A DNA stretch of 64,000 nt from Acidimicrobiales bacterium (GCA_040219085.1 JAVJTC010000033.1:1-64000); one strand, 5' to 3'; shown: positions 8,574 through 17,034, counted from the stretch's first letter. Numbers and translations: made by a program. Notes: generated by a model from the sequence alone, not told the origin.

Positions 8574-10622
8574 ATGGCCCTCTCCAACGTGTGTGGGAGC
8601 GACGATCCTGTGAGTGTGAATATCAGCGGGCGCCGGCCCGCCGAGGCCGGGAAGGCTGTGCGTGTCCCGATCCGGGACGTCGCACGACGTTTTGTGCCAC
8701 TCGCAGTCCTGGCGGTCGCCCTCGTGGTGCTCGTGTCCATCATCGTGTACCGCGCGAAGTCGGACGAGGCGACCGCGGACATCGCGGCGACAGAAGCCGC
8801 CACCGTCGAGTCGGCCGCCGTGCTGCTCGCCGACGCGCTGCGCCCGGTGGTCGCCGACGTCGGTGTCGCCGTGTCCATGGTGGCGCCCCATGAGGCGGTC
8901 AGCGTCGCGGCGTTGCAGGAGGCCTACTCGGTGCTCATCGCACAGAGGGGTGTGTACGCGGCCATCACCCTCATCGGTCCCGACGGCGCGGAGTTGGTCC
9001 GGATAGAAGATGGAACGTCGGGGCCCGAGGTCGTCGACCGGGCCGATCTGGTCCGTCGCGCCGACGACACCTTCTACAGGGCGGGCATCAGCCTGGCACG
9101 CAACGAAGTCTTCCTGTCCGCGCTCGACATCGCGGTCGAGGCCGGGCAGAACCGGGCGATCGTCACCCCGACGCTGCGGTTCGCGGCTCCGGTGACGGGG
9201 CCTGATGACCGACTGACAGGTCTCGTGGTGGTCGACTACCGCGCGGCGGATCTGTTCCGTTCGCTCGCCGCGGTCAAGGGGGTCGCGGGCCCCGTGACAG
9301 TTCTCGGGGAGGACGGTCGGCGGTTGAACGATCTCGATGCTCTCAGCCGCGTCGAGGTCTTCGGGGTCTCCGACTCGTCGTTCGCTGAAGATCATCCCGA
9401 GGAGTGGGCCGCGGTGTCCGCTCAGCCTGGAGGGCACAACGAGTCCGACCTCGGGACGTTCACCTGGGCGACCGTCGACATCCTCGCGGCGCTCGAGGTC
9501 GAACTAGAGGACATGGGCGGGACAGCGCTGCGTCCCGTGGCGGCTCCTGGAGACGTGGGGAGCTGGACGATCCTGTCGGTCACCCCCGCCGCGGAGATAG
9601 CGGCGGCGCGTAGTGGTGCCCTCGGCGAGGTCGTCGCCGTCGCGCTCCCAGTCGGTGGGGTCCTGTTGGCAGCGGTCGGCGCATTCGCGCTCGGCCAGGC
9701 CCGACACGATGCCGCAAGTCAGGACCGGGCTCTGGCAGACCTGGTCATCGATGCCACTTCCGAGGGGATCGTGATCACCGACCCCGAAGGGCGGACGGTC
9801 GACGCGAACCAGGCCTACCTGGACATGGGCGGCCATCACCAGAGTGACGTGCTCGGTGCACTGCCCCGTTTCCTCGATGCAGACGGCCAGCCGATCGACT
9901 TCTCGGTGATCGGCGACGGGATCCACCGCCACGGGCGGTGGCACGGCGACCTGTGGATGCGTGACCGGCGCGGCGCGCTGCGTCCGGTGGCCGTCGGAGC
10001 GTCGGCGGTCAAGGGCCGAGGAGGGCGTATCGAGCGCTACGTCGGTGTCGTCAGCGACATCGCCGAGCGACAGCAGCGCGAGCAGCGTCTGCGCTATCGC
10101 GCATCTACCGACGGCCTGACGGGTCTGACCAACCACGAGGGTCTCGTCCGGGCGATGGCGGAGGTTGCGGACCGCCCCGACGCTGATGACATCGAGGTCG
10201 CGGCGCTGTTCTGCGATCTCGACGGCTTCAAGTACGTCAACGACCAGTTCGGCCACGCTGTCGGCGACGAGGTCCTGGTCGCGGTCAGCCGCCGCATCGA
10301 ACACACCATCCGCGATGCAGATGTGGCTGCGCGCTTCGGTGGCGACGAGTTCGTCGTCCTGCTCGTCGACGTGGAAGGTCTCGCCACGGCCGATCGGACG
10401 GCCCGCCGTATCGTCGAGCGGCTGAGTGAGCCGATCATCGTGTCGGCCGGCGAGGTGCAGGTCTCCGCGAGTGTCGGCGTCGCCATCTGTCGCGGATCAC
10501 AGGTACGGCCCACGATCCTGCTCGAACGCGCCGACGACGCCATGTACGAGGCCAAGCGGGCCGGGCGGAACACCTGGCGCATCTTCGGCGTTCCCGACAG
10601 ACAATCACCCGGGGCCTGCTGA
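8574..10622 (+). CDS. Membrane sensor diguanylate cyclase (PAS-GGDEF), copy 2
   Basis: A 682-residue paralogue of the preceding gene with the same order: one N-terminal helix, an extracytoplasmic sensor, a second helix, PAS (FVIDATSEGI-like, about 395-500) and GGDEF (589-593, ARFGGDEFVVLL). It also has an RDAD inhibitory site. The sensor regions are more diverged than the catalytic domains (compare FYRAGISLARNEVFLSALDI with the corresponding part of copy 1). This suggests an old tandem duplication with signal specialisation. The ATG at 8574 lacks a strong ribosome site, and a GTG at 8611 is possible. The gene ends 64 bases before the convergent protease gene. Confidence 0.9.
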   Translation: MALSNVCGSDDPVSVNISGRRPAEAGKAVRVPIRDVARRFVPLAVLAVALVVLVSIIVYRAKSDEATADIAATEAATVESAAVLLADALRPVVADVGVAVSMVAPHEAVSVAALQEAYSVLIAQRGVYAAITLIGPDGAELVRIEDGTSGPEVVDRADLVRRADDTFYRAGISLARNEVFLSALDIAVEAGQNRAIVTPTLRFAAPVTGPDDRLTGLVVVDYRAADLFRSLAAVKGVAGPVTVLGEDGRRLNDLDALSRVEVFGVSDSSFAEDHPEEWAAVSAQPGGHNESDLGTFTWATVDILAALEVELEDMGGTALRPVAAPGDVGSWTILSVTPAAEIAAARSGALGEVVAVALPVGGVLLAAVGAFALGQARHDAASQDRALADLVIDATSEGIVITDPEGRTVDANQAYLDMGGHHQSDVLGALPRFLDADGQPIDFSVIGDGIHRHGRWHGDLWMRDRRGALRPVAVGASAVKGRGGRIERYVGVVSDIAERQQREQRLRYRASTDGLTGLTNHEGLVRAMAEVADRPDADDIEVAALFCDLDGFKYVNDQFGHAVGDEVLVAVSRRIEHTIRDADVAARFGGDEFVVLLVDVEGLATADRTARRIVERLSEPIIVSAGEVQVSASVGVAICRGSQVRPTILLERADDAMYEAKRAGRNTWRIFGVPDRQSPGAC

Positions 10623-10628
10623 CAGCGC

Positions 10629-10667
10629 CGTGGCCGGCCCCGCAGCGGGCGGGCAGGACCGGCCGCG
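10629..10667. terminator. Hairpin between convergent cyclase and protease genes
   Basis: CGTGGCCGG (10629-10637) can pair with CCGGCCGCG (10659-10667), with one G-T wobble and a GC-rich loop. It sits in the 64-bp gap between two convergent genes, where a bidirectional terminator would be expected. There is no T-run, so strength is uncertain. Confidence 0.4.
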
Positions 10668-10686
10668 TCCATGCAGGCTCCGTCGG

Positions 10687-12321
10687 TCAGACGAGAGCGA
10701 TGAACGTGGCGAGCGCCTCGTCAGCGGCTTCGAGATCACGCTGCTCCACGGCCTGTACCTCCACGCGCACGAGGTAGTCACCGCCCTCGACGGGTGTGGC
10801 GGCGAGGATCACATAGAAGGTGTCGGTGCCCCCACACGAGCCGTAGATCTGCAGAACGCCCGTGTAGAAGCCATCGTCGTAGTCAGAGGCCCCCAGGTCC
10901 TCACAGACGTCACCGAAGCCGCTGCGTTCCTCCAACAGCACGGGGATGTCCGAGGCCGGCCGGGTGGAGGACTCGACGATGATGCCCGGCACGGTCCAGG
11001 TGTCCCGCCAGCCGGCGATGTCCGGCGAAGCCCAGATGCTCGGGCCGAAGTTCGAGTTCTCGCTGCCGTCGATGTCGTCCCACGCAGTCGGGATGGACAC
11101 CGAGATGAGGCCCGAGTCGTCCTCGACGAACGTGTAGGTGTACGCCTCGCCGCCCTGGTCGGGTGCCGGCCCGCCGCTGTCGCCGGCCTGTTCGTTCACC
11201 TGGTCGCTGATGTCGGGCAGGGCGATCGGGGCGCCGTTGATCTGCCCGGTCAGGATCGCGTCGAGTGCAGGCCGGTAGACCTCGAAGTCCATCACCGAGT
11301 CCGACCCCTGGGTCCGCAGTACGTCGCAGTACTGGCTCATGGTGCCGTCGGTGGCCAGGAGCAGGTCCTCGAGGGTGACGAGGATGTCGCCGGGCTCGAT
11401 TCCGGCCACGTCGGCCGGCGAGCCGCTCTCAACGCTGGAGACGAAGATGCCGCCCTGTGAGCCTCCGAGCGCCTGGCCGTTGATGCCGATGAAGTCTACG
11501 TTCTCGCCGGCTGCGAGGCGGTCGATGATCGGCTGCGCGTCGAAGGCCGCTATGGCGAAGTTCTGATCGGCGCCGTCGACGCCGGCGTAGTTGACGCCCA
11601 CGACGTCGAGGTTTTCGTCCACGAGGGGCCCACCGGAGTTGCCACCGCGGATCCGGGCGTCGTGCTCGAGTACCTCGTCGATGGAGGCCCAGTTGGTCTC
11701 ACCGTCCGCGGTGACCGAGCTGACGATGCCGGCCGTGAGGGTGTAGTCGACGTCCTCGGGGGTGGCCTCGAGTACCCAGGGGTAGCCGGCGGCGAACACG
11801 TCGAGGCCCGTCGTGGCCGCCTCGTCGCGGAACTCGAGCGGCGTGTAGCCGTCGCCGACAAGCTGGATGACCGCCAGGTCCCAGCACTCGCTCGCACCGA
11901 GCAGTCGCGCGTTCACCGGGTCGGGATCCCCCGCGAGGAACACCTCGAGCAGCGCCGCGCCGGTGGTGACGTGGTTGTTGGTGACGACGATGCCGTCCGA
12001 GCTGATGATGAATCCGGTGCCGACGCCGGCGATGTTGAAGGCGGCCGTCCCGTCGGGCTGGGCGAAGCTGCCCTCGGCCTTGATCTTGACGACGGACTGC
12101 TCGAGGTCCGCGATGTCCGGGGACTCCCCGCCGTCATCGCCCGTGTCGGCCGGTGTCGGCTCGGGTGTCGGATCCGGCGTCGGCTGGACGCTGTCGACGA
12201 CGGAGGTCGTGGTCGTGTCGCCGGTGGCCTGATCACCGGCGCCGTCGTCACCGCCGCCACACGCTGCCGCGACAAGGCTCAGGATCGCCACCATCGAAAG
12301 AGTTCGGAGCAGGTGGCGCAT
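10687..12321 (-). CDS. HtrA/DegP-like serine protease lipoprotein with PDZ and extra C-terminal domain
   Basis: This 544-residue lipoprotein has lipobox LVAAAC with Cys21, followed by a Thr/Pro-rich linker. The trypsin-like domain (about 70-270) has all three catalytic residues: His117 in VTNNHV, Asp148 in CWDLAVIQL and Ser229 in GGNSGGPLV. A PDZ-like domain follows (about 275-355, GIFVSSVESGSPADVAGIEP). The last 150 residues form an extra domain with several cysteines, absent from standard HtrA. A good ribosome site (GGAGGAA) lies 9 bases before the ATG. Expected role: envelope protein quality control or regulated proteolysis on the outer face of the membrane. Confidence 0.87.
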   Translation of the reverse strand: MRHLLRTLSMVAILSLVAAACGGGDDGAGDQATGDTTTTSVVDSVQPTPDPTPEPTPADTGDDGGESPDIADLEQSVVKIKAEGSFAQPDGTAAFNIAGVGTGFIISSDGIVVTNNHVTTGAALLEVFLAGDPDPVNARLLGASECWDLAVIQLVGDGYTPLEFRDEAATTGLDVFAAGYPWVLEATPEDVDYTLTAGIVSSVTADGETNWASIDEVLEHDARIRGGNSGGPLVDENLDVVGVNYAGVDGADQNFAIAAFDAQPIIDRLAAGENVDFIGINGQALGGSQGGIFVSSVESGSPADVAGIEPGDILVTLEDLLLATDGTMSQYCDVLRTQGSDSVMDFEVYRPALDAILTGQINGAPIALPDISDQVNEQAGDSGGPAPDQGGEAYTYTFVEDDSGLISVSIPTAWDDIDGSENSNFGPSIWASPDIAGWRDTWTVPGIIVESSTRPASDIPVLLEERSGFGDVCEDLGASDYDDGFYTGVLQIYGSCGGTDTFYVILAATPVEGGDYLVRVEVQAVEQRDLEAADEALATFIALV

Positions 12322-12472
12322 CTGGTTGGTTCCTCCGCTGTGATCGGGCGGGTGGTCCGCCGTGGGGGCCGGACATGGGCGACCGGCCGTGGCGACGACA
12401 CTAGTCGCGGCGCGATGGCCCGTCAGACCCTGACCGCCACCGCGCTCGAAGCCAATTGCGGCCTGACCGGGA

Positions 12473-12727
12473 TCAGGCGAGCTTGAGGAACAACTCCTCG
12501 AGCTCCGCGGTATCTACCTCGCCGTCGGAGGTGGCGCACTCACGCAGGCCGGCGGCCATGAGCTTGAAGCCCACGCGGTCGAGTGCCGAGCCGGTGGCGG
12601 CGAGCTGGATCACGATGTCGCGACATTCGGCCCCTTCGGTCACCAGCCGCTGCAGGCCGCGGACCTGGCCCTCGATGCGGCGCAATCGGGTGAGGACGTC
12701 TCTGTCGAGCTCTTCGGGGAACCTCAT
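12473..12727 (-). CDS. cstR: CsoR-family repressor, CstR-like (persulfide sensor)
   Basis: This 84-residue all-helical protein of the CsoR/FrmR (DUF156) family has the typical LTRLRRIEGQVRGLQRLV start. It keeps the two cysteines of the family (Cys35 in ECRDIV, Cys64 in LRECA). The copper-binding histidine of true CsoR is Gly60 here, the pattern seen in CstR proteins that react with persulfides. It is divergent from a rhodanese/persulfide-dioxygenase operon across an 18-bp perfect palindrome, consistent with control of that operon. Its ATG lies 7 bases after a TATAGT motif on the minus strand, so the mRNA may be leaderless. Confidence 0.85.
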   Translation of the reverse strand: MRFPEELDRDVLTRLRRIEGQVRGLQRLVTEGAECRDIVIQLAATGSALDRVGFKLMAAGLRECATSDGEVDTAELEELFLKLA

Positions 12728-12729
12728 GG

Positions 12730-12757
12730 TTGCACTATATACCCCTAGGGGTATAAT
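12730..12757 (+). promoter_or_regulatory. Promoter and 18-bp CstR/CsoR operator
   Basis: TATACCCCTAGGGGTATA (12738-12755) is a perfect palindrome of the C4/G4 class bound by CsoR-family repressors. It overlaps a consensus -10 TATAAT (12752-12757) for the rightward operon, with TTGCAC (12730-12735) as a possible -35 at 16-base spacing. On the other strand it overlaps the probable -10 (TATAGT) of the repressor gene. One bound repressor could therefore silence both directions. Confidence 0.88.
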
Positions 12758-12785
12758 GTACGGACATACGGAGAGGAAGAGCACC

Positions 12786-13439
12786 GTGATAACGACCATG
12801 AACCTCACCGACGAGGGAGTCGGAGACGGCACCCGACCTGCAACGGACCGCGTCGACCCCGGGGCCCTGTGGGCCGACATGGTGGCCCGCCATGACGTGG
12901 TCACGGCCCGCGACCTCCCGGTGGGGACACCCGCCCACGTCCCCGAGGTCGCCCTGCTCGCGTGCTCCGACGCACGGGTCCCTCCCTCTGTCCTCTTCGA
13001 CGCTGCGGCCGGCTCCCTGTTCGTGGTGCGCCACGCAGGCAACACGGCTTCACCGGCGGCGGTCGCCAGCCTCGACTACGCCGTCGAGCGCCTCGGTGTC
13101 CAACTCGTCGTGGTCCTCGGCCACACGAGTTGCGGCGCCGTCGAGGCCGCCCTCGCCGGTTCGCGCGACCCCGACCTCGTCGAGGTTGTGGATCCGATCG
13201 CCGCGGTCATCGCCGCCTGCGGACACTGCGACACCGTCGACGAGGCCGTTTCAGCCAACGTCGCCGCCACGGTGGCCGCGCTCGCGGACCATGACGGCGC
13301 CGTCGGGCGTGGGGCACGCAGCGGCGCCGTCGTCATTCGCGGCGTCGTCCATGACCTCGCCACCGGCGAGTTACGACCAGTCGCCACCCGGCCCGACCCT
13401 GAGAACCCCGGAACCCACGACACCACGGAGACACCATGA
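12786..13439 (+). CDS. Beta-class carbonic anhydrase
   Basis: The GTG at 12786 follows a GAGAGGAAG ribosome site. An in-frame ATG at 12798 is an alternative. The product is about 217 residues with the zinc and dyad residues of beta carbonic anhydrases: CSDARV (Cys, Asp, Arg) and GHTSCGAVEAAL (His, Cys). It would interconvert CO2 and bicarbonate in the cytoplasm. It is the first gene of an operon with two sulfurtransferase-type genes, joined to the next by an ATGA overlap, and transcribed from a CstR-type promoter. That placement is unusual. It may serve local pH or bicarbonate supply, or act on a related small molecule such as COS or CS2 (inference). Confidence 0.88.
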   Translation: MITTMNLTDEGVGDGTRPATDRVDPGALWADMVARHDVVTARDLPVGTPAHVPEVALLACSDARVPPSVLFDAAAGSLFVVRHAGNTASPAAVASLDYAVERLGVQLVVVLGHTSCGAVEAALAGSRDPDLVEVVDPIAAVIAACGHCDTVDEAVSANVAATVAALADHDGAVGRGARSGAVVIRGVVHDLATGELRPVATRPDPENPGTHDTTETP

Positions 13440-14029
13440 CCACGACCATCGCCGCTGCTGAACTCCGCGAGCTTCTCGCAACGGACCCGGACACGCGTCT
13501 GCTCGACGTGCGCACCGGCGGAGAGTTCGAGACGGCGCACATCCCCGGCTCCTACAACGTCCCGCTCGACACGCTGGCCGAGCACGCCGACGAACTCGCC
13601 CACCTCCAGCACCCTGTCGTCCTCGTCTGCCAGTCAGGCGGGCGTGCGGGTCAGGCATGTGAGCGCCTCACCGCCGCGGGCGGGGAGGGTCTGACCGTCC
13701 TCGACGGCGGCGTCAACGCGTGGACCGCCGCCGGAGGCGATGTCGCGCAGGGCCGTCAGCGCTGGTCCATGGAACGCCAGGTGCGCTTCAGCGCCGGCTC
13801 CATCGTCCTGGGCGCCGTCCTCGCCAGCACCATCGCCCCGAAAGCCAGGTTCGTGGCCGCCGGAATCGGCGGCGGGCTCATGTTCTCCGCCGCAACCGAC
13901 ACCTGCGGGATGGCGATGGTGCTCGCCAGGGCGCCGTGGAACCGAACGCCTGCAGTCGACGTGTCCGAGGTGATCGACGCCCTGGGCGCCCGTTCCCCAT
14001 CCACCCACTCCACCGGGGAGGCCGCATGA
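13436..14029 (+). CDS. Rhodanese fused to DUF2892-like membrane segment
   Basis: This 197-residue protein has an N-terminal rhodanese domain (about 5-105) with the DVRTGGEFETAHIPGS motif. Its active-site loop CQSGGRA supplies the sulfur-carrying cysteine. A C-terminal part (about 110-170) with two short hydrophobic stretches (FSAGSIVLGAVLASTIAP and FVAAGIGGGLMFSAAT) resembles the YgaP/DUF2892 membrane domain. It probably transfers sulfane sulfur at the inner membrane face. It overlaps the carbonic anhydrase gene and the persulfide dioxygenase gene by four bases each, so the three are translationally coupled. Confidence 0.85.
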   Translation: MTTTIAAAELRELLATDPDTRLLDVRTGGEFETAHIPGSYNVPLDTLAEHADELAHLQHPVVLVCQSGGRAGQACERLTAAGGEGLTVLDGGVNAWTAAGGDVAQGRQRWSMERQVRFSAGSIVLGAVLASTIAPKARFVAAGIGGGLMFSAATDTCGMAMVLARAPWNRTPAVDVSEVIDALGARSPSTHSTGEAA

Positions 14030-15405
14030 AGTTCACGCAGTACTACCTCGACTGTCTCAGCCACGCCTCGTACCTCATCGGTGACGAGACCAGCGGCCGG
14101 GCCGTCGTCGTCGACCCCCGTCGCGACGTCGACGAGTACGTCGCCGACGCGGCGGCCGCCGGGTTGAGCATCGAGCTCGTCATCGAGACCCACTTCCACG
14201 CCGACTTCCTGTCCGGGCACCTCGAGCTCGCCGAGGCCACCGGCGCCGAGATCGGCTTCAGCTCGGTCGCGCAACCCGAGTTCGACCACCGTCCCCTCGC
14301 CGACGGCGAACGCCTGGAGCTCGGCGACGTGGTCCTCGAGTTCCGTCACACGCCCGGTCACACACCGGAGTCCCTGTCGATCGTGGTCTACGAGCACGCG
14401 GACGACGAAGTCCCCTGGGGTGTGCTCACCGGGGACACGCTGTTCATCGGCGACGTCGGACGCCCGGACCTGTTGGCCTCCATCGGTCACACGCGCGAGG
14501 AGCTCGCGACGCTGCTCTACGACTCCCTGCACACGAAACTGATGACCCTTCCCGACTCCACGCGCGTGTTCCCGGCCCATGGCGCCGGCTCGGCATGTGG
14601 GAAGAACCTGTCGACGGAGCTCACGTCCACCATCGGCGAACAGAAGAAGACGAACTACGCCCTGCTCGCCGGGGACCGTGACACGTTCATGGAGCTCGTC
14701 ACCGAGGGGCAGCCCCCCGCGCCCGCCTACTTCATCCACGACGCCGTGTTGAACCGCTCTGATCGGGAGCTGCTCGACGAGACCGAGCCGCCGACGCCAC
14801 TGGGCTGGGACGAACTCCAGCGGGCGCTCGAAGCGGGAGCCATGCTCGTCGACGGCCGCAGCGCCGAGGAGTTCGCCCGCGGTCACCTGCGCAGAGCCGT
14901 CAACGTGGGCCTCGAAGGTCGCTACGCGGAGTTCGCCGGATCCGTCATCCCCGCTGACGTCGACATCGTCGTGTTCGTGGACCCCGGGTTCGAGACCGAG
15001 GCCCGCAACCGCCTCGCCCGTATCGGTTTCGACCGCGTCCTCGGCTACGTCGAGTACCCGCTCACCGTCCTCGCGGAGCATCCCGACCAGGTGCAGATCG
15101 GCTCGCGGTTGACAGCGTCGGAGTTCGAGGAACGCCGAGGTGAGGTCGACGGCCTCCAGGTTGTGGACGTCCGCAACCCGGGAGAGTTCGCGCTGGGTTC
15201 GATCCCCGACGCCGTGTCGGTCCCCGTCGGTCAGCTACCGGCCCGCCTCGACGAACTGGACCGCGATGCGCCGACGGTCGTCTTCTGCGCCGGCGGCTAC
15301 CGCTCCTCGGTCGCGGCGAGCGTGCTGCGCCAGGCCGGCTTCGTTGACGTGTCCGACATCGTCGGCGGCTACGGCGCCTGGCAGGAGATCCTCCAGCCGG
15401 CCTGA
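14026..15405 (+). CDS. CstB-like persulfide dioxygenase with two rhodanese domains
   Basis: This 459-residue protein starts at the ATG overlapping the previous stop. The N-terminal metallo-beta-lactamase domain (1-255) has the ETHE1 pattern THFHADFLSGH and a later GHTPES plus GDTLFIGDVGRPDL for the mononuclear iron site. A central rhodanese homology domain (about 270-365) has lost its cysteine (VVFVDPGFETEA). The C-terminal one (about 370-459) keeps it in CAGGYRSS. This order matches CstB, which oxidises low-molecular-weight persulfides to thiosulfate. With the CstR-like repressor it defines a sulfide/persulfide detoxification operon. Confidence 0.88.
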   Translation: MKFTQYYLDCLSHASYLIGDETSGRAVVVDPRRDVDEYVADAAAAGLSIELVIETHFHADFLSGHLELAEATGAEIGFSSVAQPEFDHRPLADGERLELGDVVLEFRHTPGHTPESLSIVVYEHADDEVPWGVLTGDTLFIGDVGRPDLLASIGHTREELATLLYDSLHTKLMTLPDSTRVFPAHGAGSACGKNLSTELTSTIGEQKKTNYALLAGDRDTFMELVTEGQPPAPAYFIHDAVLNRSDRELLDETEPPTPLGWDELQRALEAGAMLVDGRSAEEFARGHLRRAVNVGLEGRYAEFAGSVIPADVDIVVFVDPGFETEARNRLARIGFDRVLGYVEYPLTVLAEHPDQVQIGSRLTASEFEERRGEVDGLQVVDVRNPGEFALGSIPDAVSVPVGQLPARLDELDRDAPTVVFCAGGYRSSVAASVLRQAGFVDVSDIVGGYGAWQEILQPA

Positions 15406-15514
15406 ACCTGAAGAGTCCGTGCGCCTCCGTGGCGCCACAGTTCGACCCCGGTCTCTCTACCGCCCACCTCGGGAGGCCGGGGTCGTCACGCGCCGCTGGC
15501 CGAGATCTGCGCCG

Positions 15515-15536
15515 CCCGCCGCTGGCCGGCGGCGGG
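15515..15536. terminator. Strong hairpin between convergent genes
   Basis: CCCGCCGC (15515-15522) pairs perfectly with GCGGCGGG (15529-15536) around a 6-base loop. It sits in the 132-bp gap directly after the minus-strand YceI stop and downstream of the persulfide operon. It probably terminates both, although no T-run follows. Confidence 0.5.
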
Positions 15537-15537
15537 T

Positions 15538-16044
15538 TCAGGCGGGGATGAGCGTGACGTCGAGATCGATCTTCACGGTCCGGCCGACGATTGGCATCGC
15601 CCGCCCGACACCGAACAGGGAGCGGTCGATCGACGCCTCACCGGCGAGCCGCACACGGGAGGTGTCGGCGGCGTCGACGGTCACGTTGACGACGATCGGC
15701 TGGGTGACACCCCGGACGGTGAGTTCGCCACCGACCGCCCACCGGCCGGCCGACGCCGTCGAACCGACCGACGAGGTGCGGAACGAGATCGACGGGTGCC
15801 GCCGTGCGGACAGGAACTGCCGGGAACGCAGGTGGCGGTCCCGCGCGTCGTGGCCGGTTGTGACCGAGGAGGAGGCGATCGTCCCCGATGCCGAGGAACG
15901 GGTCACATCCGCGGCGATGTGCGCGGACCCGCCGAACTCCCCGAAGCTCCCCGTCACCTTGATGACGCCCAGCAGGCGGGCGGTGAAGCCGAGGCGGCTC
16001 GCGGCGGCGTCGACCTTCCATTCTCCGGGCGTGGGTGTGTCCAT
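15538..16044 (-). CDS. YceI-family protein 1
   Basis: This 168-residue protein has the YceI lipocalin-like barrel layout: GEWKVDAAASRLGFTARLLG at the start, a RDRHLRSRQFLS segment, GGELTVRGVTQPIVV in the middle and an FGVGRAMPIVG loop near the end. The family binds isoprenoid chains or other amphiphiles. There is no signal peptide, so a cytoplasmic location is likely, unlike E. coli YceI. A second, diverged YceI gene lies at 50625-51206. It is not in an obvious operon. Confidence 0.85.
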   Translation of the reverse strand: MDTPTPGEWKVDAAASRLGFTARLLGVIKVTGSFGEFGGSAHIAADVTRSSASGTIASSSVTTGHDARDRHLRSRQFLSARRHPSISFRTSSVGSTASAGRWAVGGELTVRGVTQPIVVNVTVDAADTSRVRLAGEASIDRSLFGVGRAMPIVGRTVKIDLDVTLIPA

Positions 16045-16078
16045 GGCCCCGATCCTTACAGATAGCGGGGAGGTCGGC

Positions 16079-16480
16079 TCAGCGGTGCCAGAATAGGGCG
16101 AGCGCGATGCCGTCCGGGTCCTTGAAGTTCAGGATCGTTCCCGGTGGCACGTCGATGGCCCCGGAGTGCTCGACGCCGTTCGCCTCGAGATGGGCGGCCC
16201 AGTCGTCGAGGTCGTCGCGATCCGCGACGGAGAACGCGAAGTGGTCGAGTCCCGTGCGGGCCGGGTCGAAGGCGCCGGCCTCGCCGGTCTCGTGGGTGGT
16301 GAGGGCCACGAGCAGAGAAGTACCCGAGAGCGAGAGGATCACGGCGTCACGTCCGCCCGGTCGCTCATCGAGGTACATCTCCGCACCGAGCACCTCGCGG
16401 TACCACCACAGGGACTGTTCGAGGTCTGTCACCGTGAATGCGACGTGGCTTGCGCCGGTGATCGTCGGAACGGCCATCAA
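16079..16480 (-). CDS. VOC-superfamily (glyoxalase-like) protein
   Basis: This 133-residue single VOC domain has paired beta-alpha-beta modules: SHVAFTVTDLEQSLWWYREV at the start, then LDHFAFSVADRDDLDDWAAH and a closing KDPDGIALALFWHR. His in SHVAF, His in LDHFAF and a distal Glu are candidate metal ligands. Dioxygenase, lyase or resistance functions all occur in the family, so no substrate is assigned. It is coupled to the upstream cupin gene by an ATGA overlap, so the pair probably acts together. Confidence 0.8.
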   Translation of the reverse strand: MMAVPTITGASHVAFTVTDLEQSLWWYREVLGAEMYLDERPGGRDAVILSLSGTSLLVALTTHETGEAGAFDPARTGLDHFAFSVADRDDLDDWAAHLEANGVEHSGAIDVPPGTILNFKDPDGIALALFWHR

Positions 16481-16962
16481 TGGCCGTCGGTGAGGCCGAG
16501 GGTGAGGGCAAGCGGAGGGCCGACGAAGGCCATCTTGTGGCGCTCCGAGAGCTCAGCGAGCATTTCGGGGTCGGGAGGCCCCGGTGGGATCCCCACCACC
16601 TCGGCCAGCACCTTGTCGAACCCGCCCGGCGTCACGACGTTGATAACCCGCACCGGTGGCTGGTCGGGATCGGCGTTCGTGTAGGTGTGGGGTGTCCCCG
16701 GCGGGGCCGTCGCGAAGTCGCCCGGCGCGAGCTCGATCACCTCGTCGCCGATCTGCACGGTGAGCGTCCCCTCGAGGACGTAGAAGGTGTCGGACTGCTC
16801 GTGGTGGACGTGCAGCGGCGCGCCCTGCGCGTAGCTGACCGTCCCTTCGATGAAGTCGAACTGACCCCCGGTCTGATCGCCGACGGCCTTGAACACCCAG
16901 TCGTCACCCTGGAGCGTGTAGGTCGTGCCCTGACCGCTCTTGACTACCTGTCCGTCGCTCAT
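16477..16962 (-). CDS. Cupin-domain protein
   Basis: The ATG at 16962 has a strong ribosome site (GAGGAGGG) and gives 161 residues. The cupin core shows the two conserved motifs: GAPLHVHHEQSDTFYVLEG (metal-binding histidines) and PGDFATAPPGTPHTYTN. The C-terminal helix region (PEMLAELSERHKMAF) is longer than in minimal cupins. It could be a small dioxygenase, an isomerase or a sensor. Shared translation with the VOC protein suggests a common metabolite. It is transcribed away from the divergent PPOX gene. Confidence 0.82.
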   Translation of the reverse strand: MSDGQVVKSGQGTTYTLQGDDWVFKAVGDQTGGQFDFIEGTVSYAQGAPLHVHHEQSDTFYVLEGTLTVQIGDEVIELAPGDFATAPPGTPHTYTNADPDQPPVRVINVVTPGGFDKVLAEVVGIPPGPPDPEMLAELSERHKMAFVGPPLALTLGLTDGH

Positions 16963-17034
16963 CTCGAACCCTCCTCGTGATGTCGCGACCCTACGCCTGA
17001 CGGGGCGGCGGCGCATCAGGATCCAGGCGCGCGA

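Noticed and set aside
13756-15081. A 441-codon minus-strand open frame
   Set aside because: It is antisense to the rhodanese and CstB-like genes, both of which have catalytic motifs.
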